DNA from: Sphingobacteriales bacterium
Lineage (GTDB): Bacteria; Bacteroidota; Bacteroidia; Chitinophagales; Chitinophagaceae
Assembly: GCA_016192105.1 (NCBI GenBank)
Contig: JACPUV010000026.1
Span: forward strand, 1 to 64,000
Direction: 5' to 3'
DNA length: 64,000 nt
This document shows positions 18,069-29,443 of this stretch, in pieces. The notes under the pieces were generated by a model that saw nothing but the letters and a program-made list of their open reading frames with translations, did not search any database and was not told the origin of the DNA. The first letter of the stretch is position 1, and every line of letters begins with the position of its first letter. A program made the position numbers and the translations under genes.

Positions 18069-18629
18069 ATTACTTGTTCATCATCCCATGGTAAAGGATC
18101 GCCTGATCCTATTGCAGAATGCCGCAGATTCTCCGGAGACACCCTGCATCTCCTGAATAAAAGCACAGGCAGCATTGATCGGTGGGACTGGGATTTTGGT
18201 AACGGGCTTAGCAGCACCCTGCCGCAACCCGTCTCCGTGCAATACGGGCCCGTACCCCGGGAAACCGTTTATCCCATCCTGCTAACTGTAACCAATACCC
18301 GCTTGAATTGCAGTGATACGGCCCGCAGGTCCGTCCTTGTGTTAAGCAGTTGTATCATTGCGGTACCAACCGCCTTCAGCCCGAATGCTGACGGTTTAAA
18401 TGACTTTCTTTTCCCGTTAAATACGGAAGGAATGGAACAGCTTCAATTCAGTGTTTATAACCGGGGCGGCCAGCTCCTGTTCCAGGCAAAGGGACAAGGA
18501 GAAAAATGGGATGGCCGGGTAAACGGGCAATTACAGGAGGCCGGTATTTATGTATGGGTACTCAGTTATGCCCAGCCCGGTACCCTCCTGAAAACACTGC
18601 TTAAAGGAACATCAATGCTGATCCGGTAG
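18069..18629 (+). pseudogene. 5'-truncated secreted protein: PKD domain plus T9SS type B sorting domain
   Basis: The frame is open from just after an in-frame TAA (18066-18068) to the stop at 18627-18629. It has no signal peptide or plausible family start. It contains a partial PKD domain (GDTLHLLNKSTGSIDRWDWD), then the gliding-associated C-terminal domain with PTAFSPNADGLNDF and VYNRGGQLLFQ, which is the T9SS type B signal. Such domains normally end proteins of many hundred residues, so this is probably the 3' remnant of a gene. Its last 18 bp overlap the end of the convergent permease gene. Confidence 0.75.
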
Positions 18630-20063
18630 GTCCCTTTTGTCCACCCGGTATTTTTTACGGAAATAAAAAAATAGGGGAACACCCAGTGCCGTGATAAACA
18701 ATCCCAGTACCGAATTAATAACCGGTTGCCGGCTGGCCAGGTAATTACTCACATCGCTGTACACTGTTGTAATGAGGTAGAAAGCGGAGAAGCCAATGAA
18801 CAGGATGGTGATGAAGGGGTGCCCCCAGATGCGGTAAGGCCGTTCTGCATGCGGCATTTTTTTTCGCAGCAGAAAGATGCCCACCGCCCCCAGGCCATAG
18901 GCGATCCAGGTGATGAATACAAACATGTCCGCCAGCATATCAAAGGATCCGGTCAGGATGAACATACAGGTCCAGGCGCCGTGCAGCCAAAGGGCATTAC
19001 CCGGTGTTTGATAACGGGGATGCTCCTTCCCGGTCCAGGTACTGAATACGTTGTCCCTGCCCATGGCATAGGTGATCCGGGCCGTTGCCATGATATTCCC
19101 GTTGATCGCTCCAAAAGTGCAGATCACTATCATCGCAGCCACTATGGCCTCACTGGTTTGTCCCAGCGCCACTCCCATTGCATCGGCGGCTACCAGCGGG
19201 GAAGCTGCCACCTGTTCCACCGGCAATACATAGAGATAGGCCTGGTTGACGAGTACATAGATGATAATACAAACCAGTACACCCAGCCAGAGGCTGCGGG
19301 GGATGTTCTTTTGCGGTTGCTTCACTTCGCCGGCCATGGAAACAATATTGATCCAGCCATCATAGGCAAAAAAGGCGCCGGTCATGGCGGCAATAACCCC
19401 ACCCAGCAAAGCGCCACCCTGTTTCGGATGCTGTGCTTCAAAGAAATGACTGGTTGAACCATGCCCGGAGATAAAAATACCGGTTACCAGTACCGCAATC
19501 ACAGCTATTTTTATAAAGGTGGAGATAACCTGGAAATAGCTTCCCGCCTTTACACTGAGATAATTGATCCAGGTAAGCCCTGTCACCAGCACAATGGCCA
19601 GTATTTTCACCCCGAAATCTTTCAGCGGGTACAGGTCACCGATAAAGGGCAGGTGCCAGGCATGGGCGCTGACTATTGATTCACTGAAATGAGGCAGTTG
19701 GAAAAAATAATCGGCATAGAAAGCGCATACAAAGGCGATGGCGGCCACGGCGGCTGTATTAATTACTGCGAAAGCGGCCCACCCATAGAGGAAGGCAATA
19801 AAATCACCAAAGGTCCTCCGGAAGAAAACATAGATACCACCTGTTTCCGGCATCATCGCACCAAGTTCCGCATATACCAACGCGCCAAACAGGGAAAATA
19901 ACCCGGCCAGTATCCATACCAGTGTGAGCCAGACCGGGGAACTCAATTGAGCCGCCATGCTCGAGGGTTTCATAAAGACCCCCGAACCGATAATACTCCC
20001 GGTAATAATGGAAGTAGCGGACCAGAACCCGATTTTTTTAGCAAGGGAGGATGAAGCAGTCAT
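18612..20063 (-). CDS. APC superfamily amino-acid permease
   Basis: The 483-residue integral membrane protein has about twelve hydrophobic segments. The first segment carries GSIIGSGVF, the unwound substrate-binding motif of APC transporters, and the next region (ELGAMMPETGGIYVFFR) fits the LAT/SteT group of amino-acid exchangers. The start at 20063 (MTASSSLAKK) is preferred over more upstream codons because the family begins close to this motif. The transported amino acid is not evident. Confidence 0.9.
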   Translation of the reverse strand: MTASSSLAKKIGFWSATSIITGSIIGSGVFMKPSSMAAQLSSPVWLTLVWILAGLFSLFGALVYAELGAMMPETGGIYVFFRRTFGDFIAFLYGWAAFAVINTAAVAAIAFVCAFYADYFFQLPHFSESIVSAHAWHLPFIGDLYPLKDFGVKILAIVLVTGLTWINYLSVKAGSYFQVISTFIKIAVIAVLVTGIFISGHGSTSHFFEAQHPKQGGALLGGVIAAMTGAFFAYDGWINIVSMAGEVKQPQKNIPRSLWLGVLVCIIIYVLVNQAYLYVLPVEQVAASPLVAADAMGVALGQTSEAIVAAMIVICTFGAINGNIMATARITYAMGRDNVFSTWTGKEHPRYQTPGNALWLHGAWTCMFILTGSFDMLADMFVFITWIAYGLGAVGIFLLRKKMPHAERPYRIWGHPFITILFIGFSAFYLITTVYSDVSNYLASRQPVINSVLGLFITALGVPLFFYFRKKYRVDKRDLPDQH

Positions 20064-20183
20064 ACTTAAGGAAGGAAGATAAGAACTTGTTCTAATTAAC
20101 CCTCCATTTACCTGGAAAACCCCGGTCATTATGGCCGGTGCTTCCCGGCCCGGGTTATTGAAAAAAACGGGCAGGACATACAA

Positions 20184-20217
20184 AACGGGCTGTCCCATTC
20201 AAATAAGACAGCCCGTT
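20184..20217. terminator. Inverted repeat, possible terminator
   Basis: An 11-bp perfect stem AACGGGCTGTC/GACAGCCCGTT with a 12-base loop. The T run on the minus side is short (TTTT). It shares the core GGGCTGTC with the terminator at 22322-22353. Confidence 0.5.
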
Positions 20218-20460
20218 CCAATAAATTCATTTTCCCCTGGTTTCAACCCGAATATACAGTACTGCTTGTCTGTACATACCTCCCGGCCGGATACTAATTT
20301 TTCCCGGAAGGACTAACAGGTACGGTAGGAATGGATTCCGGAATAATTTTACAGTTGGTACAGCTAAGGTAGAAAGAAGTTTGCGTTTTCGCAAGCGCCG
20401 GGTGTTAGGAAATTTACGAATAGGTGTCGGGACTTAGTTTTCAGCTACAACATTGATTCT

Positions 20461-20502
20461 TCAGCCGGCAGCACACAGCCCGCAGCTCATAGTTAGCGGC
20501 TC
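20461..20502 (-). repeat. Heptamer run of GAGCTGC words
   Basis: Read on the minus strand there are six 7-mers: GAGCCGC, TAACTAT, GAGCTGC, GGGCTGT, GTGCTGC, CGGCTGA. They share words with 9165-9192. It lies 31 bp beyond the stop codon of the ABC-F gene. Confidence 0.55.
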
Positions 20503-20532
20503 AAAGTATTCCCCCCTTTATTTAACGACAAA

Positions 20533-22188
<1,656 letters not shown>

Positions 22189-22209
22189 TTAGTCCCCGTA
22201 AGGCGGCCG

Positions 22210-22217
22210 CAAAGGTA
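22210..22217 (-). promoter_or_regulatory. Promoter -7 element before the ABC-F gene
   Basis: TACCTTTG on the minus strand, 51 bases before the start codon, matches TAnnTTTG. Confidence 0.55.
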
Positions 22218-22321
22218 CGATTTATCCGTTTGTTCCCGGCATTAAAGCAGGCCGGGAAAACGGCCCCGTAAAACCGGGATCAGGATCATTTGCTTTGCAG
22301 GATCCGGATCTTCCGAAACAC

Positions 22322-22353
22322 AAAAAGGGCTGTCTCTTATTTCGAGACAGCCC
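22322..22353 (-). terminator. Terminator of the T9SS metalloprotease gene
   Basis: A 10-bp perfect stem GGGCTGTCTC/GAGACAGCCC with a 7-base loop and five T on the minus strand, 28 bases after the stop. Confidence 0.85.
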
Positions 22354-22381
22354 CTGTATTTTCACTGCTTATTCAGTGTGC

Positions 22382-25300
22382 TTACTTAAAGACAATAACG
22401 GATACACCCTTGCTGACAAAGCTGCCGTTCTCATCGTTGGACAGGAACAGGTGATACGTACCGCCAGCGAGATGACTGATATCCACGGAGACCAGGGATC
22501 CGTAAGTCAGCCCGTTTGCCAATTGTGTTTTAACAAGTGTACCGGCCGCGTTATAGACCCTGATATTTAATTTACTGTACAGGTCAGAATTCAGGCGCAA
22601 ACGGAACAGGCCATTGCTCGGGTTCGGGTAAATGGTTACAGAACCGTACCTGTCAAGTGTTACATGACGTTCCGCACATTCATTGACCAGGATGACCCGG
22701 TTGGCAACTGACTGGCAGGCTGCGTTAGAAACTGTATAGCTTACCGTTTTCGCACCCACACCGGCAACCGTTGGTGTAAAAGTGGTTCCGGATACACCGG
22801 ATCCGCTGAAGGCACCACCAGCCGGACTGGCACTGATGCTGAAAGCAGGATCAGATACGCAGGTTACAGCCTGCAGGCTGAAGTCAATGACCGGGTACGT
22901 ATTCACTGTTAATACAGCGCCATTGGATGTTACCGATCCGCAACCAGCCGTAACAACGACCCTGAAGCGGTAGCCATTTTGGCCTGCGGGAATGGACGGT
23001 TGGGCAAACGTGGCACTGGTCGCACCTGTAATGTTAGACCAGCTGCTTCCACCATTGATGCTTAACTGCCATTGATAAGTCAGTGTACCCACACCGGTGG
23101 TAGCCGTTACTCCAAAGGTCTGGGCTGCACCGGCGCAGATGGTTGCACTTACCGGCTGTGCTGTAATAACCGGGAAGGTATTCACCGTCAGTATGGCGGC
23201 TGTTGAAATACCCGGGTTACAGGCGGCATTAGAAGCAATCGCCCGGAAACGGTAGTTGTTTTGGGAAGGCAATACACCGGTGATCGTCATCGTAGTAGTC
23301 GTTGCACCGGAATAATTACCTGTATTGGCCAGGTCGGTAAACGTGGTACCGCCATCCGTACTGATCTGCCATTGGTAAGACAGGCCGGAACCACCAGCTG
23401 CCACCGTAAAGGATACATTGGTTGCTTCACAAACGGTCTGGTCGGCCGGGTTAGTGGTTATTGTAATTGATGCAGAAACCAGTAAAGTGGCCGCTGATGA
23501 TGTGGCCGCCGGAGCACAGGTTCCTGAAACCACGCAACGATACATGTTATTATTATCGGTTACTGCAACAGCTGCGATATCGTAAGTTGCTGCAGTAGCT
23601 CCGGCAATCGGGTTGTAAGTAGTACCGCCATCCGTGCTTAGTTCCCACTGGTAAGTAAGGGCCGTACCGGTAGCGGTAACAGTAAAGCTGGCTGCGCTGC
23701 CCGAACAGAGGTTAAGGCTTTGCGGCTGACCGGTAATGGCAGGGGCTTCATTCACCGTCAGGGTGGCGGCAGCCGAAGTAGTACTTCCGCACTGACCCGT
23801 AACGATTACACGGTACTGGTAGTTGTTTTGAGCTGTTGTTGTACCCGTAACGGTATAAGAAACTGCAGTTGCCCCGGCAATATCTGCCCAGGAACTTCCG
23901 CCATTGGTGCTCAGTTGCCATTGATAAGTGCCTGTAGCCACAACGGTAAAGACCGCATCAGCACCTGCGCAGGCAGCCTGGCTTGCCGGCTGGGTAGTAA
24001 TAGCAGGACCAGAACCCGGGTTAATGGTGAAAACAATATCCCTTGTCTGTGTCGGTGCACCGGTACCGGTACCTGTAACGGTAACTGTATAGTTCCCCGG
24101 TGAAAGGGTTGACATGCCTGTTAATGAAACTGTGGTGGACGGAGAAACCTGTGTCAGCGTAGTGCTGCCAAAGCTTACGGTCGGACCAGCGGGGTTAACT
24201 GAACCGGACAGGCTCACATCCCCGGTGAAGGTACCCACCCAGGTAGCGGTAAGGTTACCGGAAGTCATTACGTCCGGAGCGGGACAGGCGGCAGTAACCG
24301 GAGCCGGGCTGTTGAATGTAAATCCGTTCGGCGGGGGTGTGATAGTGATTACAGCATTGTTGATATCAAAGAAAATATTCCCAATAGCTTCCACTTTCAC
24401 ACGGCCATTACCTGTCGGATCAACCGGTACGGCAATATTTTCAGTACCGTCATTGGGGGTACTGGCAGCCAGTACAACAGGGAATGTAACACCTCCATCA
24501 GAAGAGAAGGATATCTTTACGTTCGCACAGTTGATCGGTGCTCCGGTAGTTCCGTTCACTGACCAGGTAACGGTTTGTGTTGATCCGCCTACCCAGTTGG
24601 TAGCTGCGTTTTGTGAGGTGATCAGGAAGGGACCTGTGGTTGCATCCACGGTCACCACCATATCTGTAAAAGCGGTCTGACCTACTTTTACGGGAGGCGC
24701 AGAACTGTAGGGGCTATTATCCCGCACAGTTAAGCGGAAGTTCAGGGTCCTTGCAACGGAGCTTAACGCTTCGATATTTGCGCCGGCATCACCACCGGGT
24801 AAGGGGCCGGTAACAGAGGCTCCGGTCAGGATGGTGGAGAGACGGGGGAATAAACGGGTACCTGTAGTAACCGGGCTGAAAGATAACCAGTTCGGGCCCG
24901 TTACTTTAGTAGGACTTGCCACACTGTTTGAACCTGTAGTAGTGGAATTATCATTTTGCTCCCAACAATAAGTCAGTACATCGCCCGCATTCGCGTCAGT
25001 AGCAGAACCTGTTAAAGCAAAAGGAGTAGTGATGGGAATAGTGTAGTTGCTGACAGGGGCCACCACCGGTGTGGCATTATTGGCCGTAATATTAGTGGTG
25101 ATCGGGCAGGTTTTACCAGCCATATTCACCTGTATTTGCTGGATCGTGGCCTCATGGAAGATATCAATGGAGTGCGGAGCCACGTCCTGCGAGGTGATAC
25201 CCGCATATCCCATGATGGTGATGCCGGAACCCACTTCTTTATTTACACCGGTACCTTCATTTGACATGGAGAAGGTATGGTTACCGCCTAACTGGTGCCC

Positions 25301-26350
25301 CACTTCATGCGCTACATAGTCAATATCAAAATTATCACCCTGGGGAATCCCGTCCGCAGGAGATGTAATTCCGCTTCCTTTTATACCATCCACACACACA
25401 CAACCGATACAGCCGGCATTACCACCACCGCCACTCGCACCAAACATATGCCCGATATCATAGTTGGCTTCCCCGATTACAGCGGTAAGGGTGGCCTGCA
25501 GCTGACCATTCCAGCTACCCATCGTGGTATAGGGATCAGTTGCGGGATCATAATAGATAACCTGGGTTGTAGTAGCGATCAGGTTCAGGTGCAATGCGAG
25601 GTCTTTCTCATAACAACCATTACAACGGGTAAGTGTGGCATTAAAAGCAGCTAAAACCAGGGCTACCTGGGCAGAACTGGTTGCGCCAAACCAATTGGAA
25701 TATTCTCCGTTGCAGGACTGTGCCAGGCGCACGGTCTTCAATTCACCGGCACTGCTTTCAAGCAGTCCGGCCCCTGTTACACTGTTGTTCAGGTTAGCGG
25801 CCAGTTGCTGGTCCGGGGTGGAACAAACCCAGGGCAATTCACCTTTATTCCGCTGTGATTTAAATGCCGCATAGGTATGATGATTGTCGGAATAGGGCTC
25901 TATATATTCGTTGGGACCATTCGTCCGGAATACCATGGTCTGGATTCCCTGGGGAGAAATACTCAGTTTCAGCATGGCTGAAGGATCCTGGATACCTTTA
26001 CCGGAATAAGCCCTGATTTCAGGGAAACGGGCTTGTAAAGCCGGCTCAAAATTGGAAGCCTCAACCACTTCAAACTGCTCAAATCCGCCATTTGCATTCG
26101 GAAGGGTGATGATGGCGGAGTGCCGGCCGGCATTTGCGCCAACAATAGAAAATAATTGCTGTCGTAAAGGATCAATATTTAAATCAAACAGTCTGAATTC
26201 TTTAGGAAAAGTTTGCCGGGCTACCGCTTTGTCAGTAGTAATGCGACCGCTCTCATTGTTCAGGGACCAGTATGGCAACTGCCCTGTTACTTTAAATGAG
26301 GAACTGCTGACTATCAGGATAGCCAGTAAAAATTTGTACAATTTACTCAT
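22382..26350 (-). CDS. Secreted reprolysin-type zinc metalloprotease with Ig-like repeats and T9SS domain
   Basis: The 1322-residue product has a signal peptide (about 1-24) and a prodomain-like region. Its catalytic domain has the metzincin motif HEVGHQLGGNH (ligands H348, H352, H358, catalytic E349) and the Met-turn M380 in ITIMGYAG. After a proprotein-convertase-like beta-sandwich region, four Ig-like repeats with the pattern TYQWQLSTNGGSSW follow (about 790-1180). The C-terminus is a T9SS type A sorting domain (YPNPSNGLF to the end). It should be a secreted or cell-surface protease with adhesive repeats. Confidence 0.93.
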   Translation of the reverse strand: MSKLYKFLLAILIVSSSSFKVTGQLPYWSLNNESGRITTDKAVARQTFPKEFRLFDLNIDPLRQQLFSIVGANAGRHSAIITLPNANGGFEQFEVVEASNFEPALQARFPEIRAYSGKGIQDPSAMLKLSISPQGIQTMVFRTNGPNEYIEPYSDNHHTYAAFKSQRNKGELPWVCSTPDQQLAANLNNSVTGAGLLESSAGELKTVRLAQSCNGEYSNWFGATSSAQVALVLAAFNATLTRCNGCYEKDLALHLNLIATTTQVIYYDPATDPYTTMGSWNGQLQATLTAVIGEANYDIGHMFGASGGGGNAGCIGCVCVDGIKGSGITSPADGIPQGDNFDIDYVAHEVGHQLGGNHTFSMSNEGTGVNKEVGSGITIMGYAGITSQDVAPHSIDIFHEATIQQIQVNMAGKTCPITTNITANNATPVVAPVSNYTIPITTPFALTGSATDANAGDVLTYCWEQNDNSTTTGSNSVASPTKVTGPNWLSFSPVTTGTRLFPRLSTILTGASVTGPLPGGDAGANIEALSSVARTLNFRLTVRDNSPYSSAPPVKVGQTAFTDMVVTVDATTGPFLITSQNAATNWVGGSTQTVTWSVNGTTGAPINCANVKISFSSDGGVTFPVVLAASTPNDGTENIAVPVDPTGNGRVKVEAIGNIFFDINNAVITITPPPNGFTFNSPAPVTAACPAPDVMTSGNLTATWVGTFTGDVSLSGSVNPAGPTVSFGSTTLTQVSPSTTVSLTGMSTLSPGNYTVTVTGTGTGAPTQTRDIVFTINPGSGPAITTQPASQAACAGADAVFTVVATGTYQWQLSTNGGSSWADIAGATAVSYTVTGTTTAQNNYQYRVIVTGQCGSTTSAAATLTVNEAPAITGQPQSLNLCSGSAASFTVTATGTALTYQWELSTDGGTTYNPIAGATAATYDIAAVAVTDNNNMYRCVVSGTCAPAATSSAATLLVSASITITTNPADQTVCEATNVSFTVAAGGSGLSYQWQISTDGGTTFTDLANTGNYSGATTTTMTITGVLPSQNNYRFRAIASNAACNPGISTAAILTVNTFPVITAQPVSATICAGAAQTFGVTATTGVGTLTYQWQLSINGGSSWSNITGATSATFAQPSIPAGQNGYRFRVVVTAGCGSVTSNGAVLTVNTYPVIDFSLQAVTCVSDPAFSISASPAGGAFSGSGVSGTTFTPTVAGVGAKTVSYTVSNAACQSVANRVILVNECAERHVTLDRYGSVTIYPNPSNGLFRLRLNSDLYSKLNIRVYNAAGTLVKTQLANGLTYGSLVSVDISHLAGGTYHLFLSNDENGSFVSKGVSVIVFK

Positions 26351-26599
26351 AAAAATTAGTTTGATTATTGACTTAAAGGCTGTTAAAATTAGGGTTTTTT
26401 AAATTTCCTGCAACTTGATTTTTGTCGGCCGAAAACAAAATATAAGCCCGGATATAAGGGAAGATGAATGCAGGATGAATCATCTGTTGTCTCAAAAAAC
26501 AGCCGAACACATAATCATTATTCCTTATTCATCTAACCGGTTCTGCAACTGCAGAATGCAATAACCAGGTTTTATAACAGACACCCGGGTCTTTTTAAC
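26351..26599. other. Non-coding gap upstream of the metalloprotease gene
   Basis: AT-rich sequence between groEL's terminator and the metalloprotease start. No gene is seen, and no exact promoter element could be fixed. Confidence 0.4.
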
Positions 26600-26634
26600 G
26601 GAAAAAAGAAAGCCCCTGCCTTGAGCAGGGGCTT
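26600..26634 (-). terminator. Terminator of groESL
   Basis: A 10-bp perfect stem AAGCCCCTGC/GCAGGGGCTT, then a T-rich run on the minus strand, 22 bases after the groEL stop. Confidence 0.88.
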
Positions 26635-26655
26635 ATAAAGAACGGAATTTTAATT

Positions 26656-28290
26656 TTAATATCCCATACCACCCATATCAGGTGCGCCATGTGCATGGGG
26701 CTCTTCTTTCTTTGGTTTGTCGGCCACCACACATTCGGTGGTGAGCAGCATACCTGCGATAGATGCGGCATTTTCCAGTGCTACCCGGCTAACCTTGGTC
26801 GGATCGATCACACCGGCTTTGAACATATTCTCATAGGTCTCTGTCCGGGCGTTGAAACCGTAATCACCTTTTCCTTCCTTGATCTTTTGTACCACGATGG
26901 AACCGTCGATACCTGCATTGGCTGTCAGGATGCGGATCGGCTCTTCCAGTGCCCGGCGCACAATGGCCATTCCGGTTTGCTCATCTTCGATCTGGCCGCG
27001 GACTTTCGTTGCCAGGCTTTCAATGGCACGGATATAAGCCACCCCGCCACCGGGTACAATTCCTTCTTCCACTGCGGCTCTTGTTGCATGAAGGGCATCA
27101 TCCACCCTGTCCTTCTTCTCTTTCATTTCCATTTCAGTGGCGGCACCTACATACAGTACGGCTACTCCGCCGCTCAGTTTGGCCAGGCGCTCCTGTAATT
27201 TTTCTTTATCGTAGTCTGAAGTTGTTACTTCGATCTGTGCTTTGATCTGGTTCACACGGGCAACAATGTCTTCTTTCTTACCCTTGCCACCCACTACGGT
27301 TGTGTTGTCTTTGTCAATGGTAACGGATGTGGCCTGTCCGAGGTAGCTCAGGTCGGCATTCTCCAGTTTGTACCCCTGCTCTTCGCTGATCACGATACCC
27401 TTGGTGAGGATCGCAATATCCTGCAGCATTTCTTTACGACGGTCACCGAAACCGGGTGCTTTCACGGCAGCCACTTTCAGGGTACCACGGAGCTTGTTTA
27501 CCACCAGGGTAGCCAGTGCTTCTCCTTCCAGGTCTTCGGCAATGATCAGGAGCGGACGACCGCCCTGGGCCACTTTCTCCAGGATATGGAGAATATCTTT
27601 CATGTTGCTGATCTTTTTGTCATAGATCAGGATGTAAGGGTTCTGCAGCTCCACTTCCATTTTTTCGCTGTTGGTCACGAAATACGGGGAGATATAACCG
27701 CGGTCAAACTGCATCCCTTCCACTACGTCAACCGTAGTATCGGTACCTTTTGCTTCTTCCACTGTGATCACGCCTTCTTTACCCACTTTAACGAAGGCTT
27801 CGGCAATCAGTTTGCCGATGGTCTCATCATTATTGGCAGAAATGGTAGCCACCTGCTGGATTTTTTTGCTGTCATTTCCTACGGTCTGGCTCTGCGCCTT
27901 CAGGCTTTCCACCACGAGGCTAACCGCTTTGTCAATCCCTCTTTTCAGGTCCATGGGATTGGCACCGGCGGCCACCATCTTCAGCCCTTCGCTGATAATG
28001 GACTGGGCCAGTACAGTAGCGGTAGTGGTCCCGTCACCGGCAATATCCGCTGTTTTGGAAGCCACTTCTTTCACCATCTGGGCACCCATGTTCTCAATGG
28101 GATCTTCCAGTTCAATTTCCTTTGCTACCGTCACCCCGTCTTTCGTTACGCCGGGGGCACCGAATTTTTTCTCGATCACCACATTACGGCCTTTGGGACC
28201 CAGGGTCACTTTAACCGCATTGGCCAGGGTATCCACCCCTTTCTTCATTTTATTTCTTGCTTCAATATCGAAGAAGATTTGCTTTGCCAT
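26656..28290 (-). CDS. groEL: Chaperonin GroEL
   Basis: GroEL forms the double-ring ATP-driven folding chamber in the cytoplasm. The 544-residue product is full length. It shows the ATP motif [11 protein letters not shown], the conserved N-terminal region [16 protein letters not shown], and the typical glycine- and methionine-rich tail ([10 protein letters not shown]). It follows groES with a 98-bp gap and shares its promoter and terminator. Confidence 0.98.
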   Translation of the reverse strand: MAKQIFFDIEARNKMKKGVDTLANAVKVTLGPKGRNVVIEKKFGAPGVTKDGVTVAKEIELEDPIENMGAQMVKEVASKTADIAGDGTTTATVLAQSIISEGLKMVAAGANPMDLKRGIDKAVSLVVESLKAQSQTVGNDSKKIQQVATISANNDETIGKLIAEAFVKVGKEGVITVEEAKGTDTTVDVVEGMQFDRGYISPYFVTNSEKMEVELQNPYILIYDKKISNMKDILHILEKVAQGGRPLLIIAEDLEGEALATLVVNKLRGTLKVAAVKAPGFGDRRKEMLQDIAILTKGIVISEEQGYKLENADLSYLGQATSVTIDKDNTTVVGGKGKKEDIVARVNQIKAQIEVTTSDYDKEKLQERLAKLSGGVAVLYVGAATEMEMKEKKDRVDDALHATRAAVEEGIVPGGGVAYIRAIESLATKVRGQIEDEQTGMAIVRRALEEPIRILTANAGIDGSIVVQKIKEGKGDYGFNARTETYENMFKAGVIDPTKVSRVALENAASIAGMLLTTECVVADKPKKEEPHAHGAPDMGGMGY

Positions 28291-28388
28291 GTTTATTTAA
28301 TTTGTAGGTTTAAATTAATGATTCTTAGCTGTAGGATGCTTGCGTTGGTTAAGAACGGCCGACCAACGACTATCGCTAATAGCTCTCT

Positions 28389-28670
28389 TTACACAATCGC
28401 CAGGATATCGGACTCCCGCATGATCAGGTAGTCTTCACCATCGATCTGGATCTCTGTACCGGCATATTTACCATATAATACAGTATCTCCTGTTTTAACG
28501 GTAACCGGCTCGTCTTTTTTACCGGGACCGGCTGCGATCACGGTGCCGCGCTGGGGTTTTTCCTTCGCAGTATCGGGAATGATGATTCCACCGGCTGTTT
28601 TCTCTTCCGCAGCGGCAGCTTTTACAATTACCCTGTCGTGAAGCGGGGTAACATTGACTTTCTTAGCCAT
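28389..28670 (-). CDS. groES: Co-chaperonin GroES
   Basis: GroES is the heptameric lid of the GroEL chamber. The 93-residue product has the mobile-loop sequence [19 protein letters not shown] and the family end DILAIV. The start at 28670 ([14 protein letters not shown]) is set by family length; the frame stays open upstream but that part is unlike GroES. Confidence 0.97.
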   Translation of the reverse strand: MAKKVNVTPLHDRVIVKAAAAEEKTAGGIIIPDTAKEKPQRGTVIAAGPGKKDEPVTVKTGDTVLYGKYAGTEIQIDGEDYLIMRESDILAIV

Positions 28671-28738
28671 AGTTGTATTGATTTTGTGTTTTTTGAATGT
28701 TGAAACCCTCCTTTGTCCAGGCCCGGAGGTTGGGGGCG

Positions 28739-28746
28739 CAAAGGTA
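28739..28746 (-). promoter_or_regulatory. Promoter -7 element before groESL
   Basis: TACCTTTG on the minus strand, 68 bases before the groES start. No CIRCE inverted repeat is seen between it and the start codon. Confidence 0.55.
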
Positions 28747-28878
28747 CACGAAATACTATGCCGCAGGCGGAAAAAAGCCATTTTTTCAGACCGGCAACTG
28801 CCAGGAACTGTAATATTTACATTTTCGGGAGGGGACAGGACAAATTTTCACACCTGACTCAGGGCTCATCTGGAATGC

Positions 28879-29385
28879 CTATACCGATGGCGGAATAGTC
28901 AGCTCAACCAGGCTGCTGATATGTACTTCAAATTTCTTTTTGCCTTTCCGGCCTTTGATCATCAGCTTTCCGCCGGGGATGACGGCCTTTCCCGGTACCG
29001 GTTCAACCGGTACTAAATCAAGTCTCCAGAGTACAGCCCCCTTCCCTGCCCGTATAATAACCGGTTGGTTCCCGCTTTTCTCTATTCCGGCTTTTGCGAC
29101 CGGGTCTTGCAATAACTGAGCGATGATCGTGAATGTCTTTTCCCCAACCCATGCGCTGTCCCAGTTGAGCTCACCGGCTGCGGTCTCCATATAAAGTGTA
29201 TAAAGCGTATCCGGCCCGAATCCCGGCAGGGGATTGCCATTGGGGTCAACCGGAATATTGCCCGGTAACCGTTCCGAATAATACCCGTATGACTTCCGGA
29301 AAACCTGTTTTGTTTGCGAACAGGCCCAGCCAACCGGCAGGAGCAGGAACAACAGGGGCACCAGTTTTTTATTGGCCTTCTTCAT
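28879..29385 (-). CDS. Putative lipoprotein of unknown function
   Basis: The 168-residue product starts with a signal peptide whose end (LLPVGWAC) could serve as a lipobox with C22 as the lipidated residue, though it is not a perfect match. The rest has no domain I recognise. It contains PNGNPLPGFGPDT and ends in a basic segment (KGRKGKKKFEVH). It may be co-transcribed from the upstream T9SS gene, but a terminator lies between them. Confidence 0.6.
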   Translation of the reverse strand: MKKANKKLVPLLFLLLPVGWACSQTKQVFRKSYGYYSERLPGNIPVDPNGNPLPGFGPDTLYTLYMETAAGELNWDSAWVGEKTFTIIAQLLQDPVAKAGIEKSGNQPVIIRAGKGAVLWRLDLVPVEPVPGKAVIPGGKLMIKGRKGKKKFEVHISSLVELTIPPSV

Positions 29386-29407
29386 TTGGTACTGTTTAAC
29401 TGAAGAA

Positions 29408-29434
29408 GAAAGGCCCTTGCTGACAGGACCTTTC
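29408..29434 (-). terminator. Terminator of the T9SS BNR-repeat gene
   Basis: Stem GAAAGGTCCT with AGGGCCTTTC on the minus strand (10 bp, one T-G pair), 9 bases after the stop codon. Confidence 0.65.
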
Positions 29435-29443
29435 TTTATAAAC

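Larger units (their letters stand above)
20064..20532. other. 469-bp gap between the permease and ABC-F genes
   Basis: No gene is seen. It contains a perfect inverted repeat (20184-20217) and a short heptamer run (20461-20502). Confidence 0.5.

Noticed and set aside
20184..20217. Integron attC site
   Set aside because: It is a simple perfect inverted repeat without integrase-core sites; a terminator-like hairpin is a better reading.
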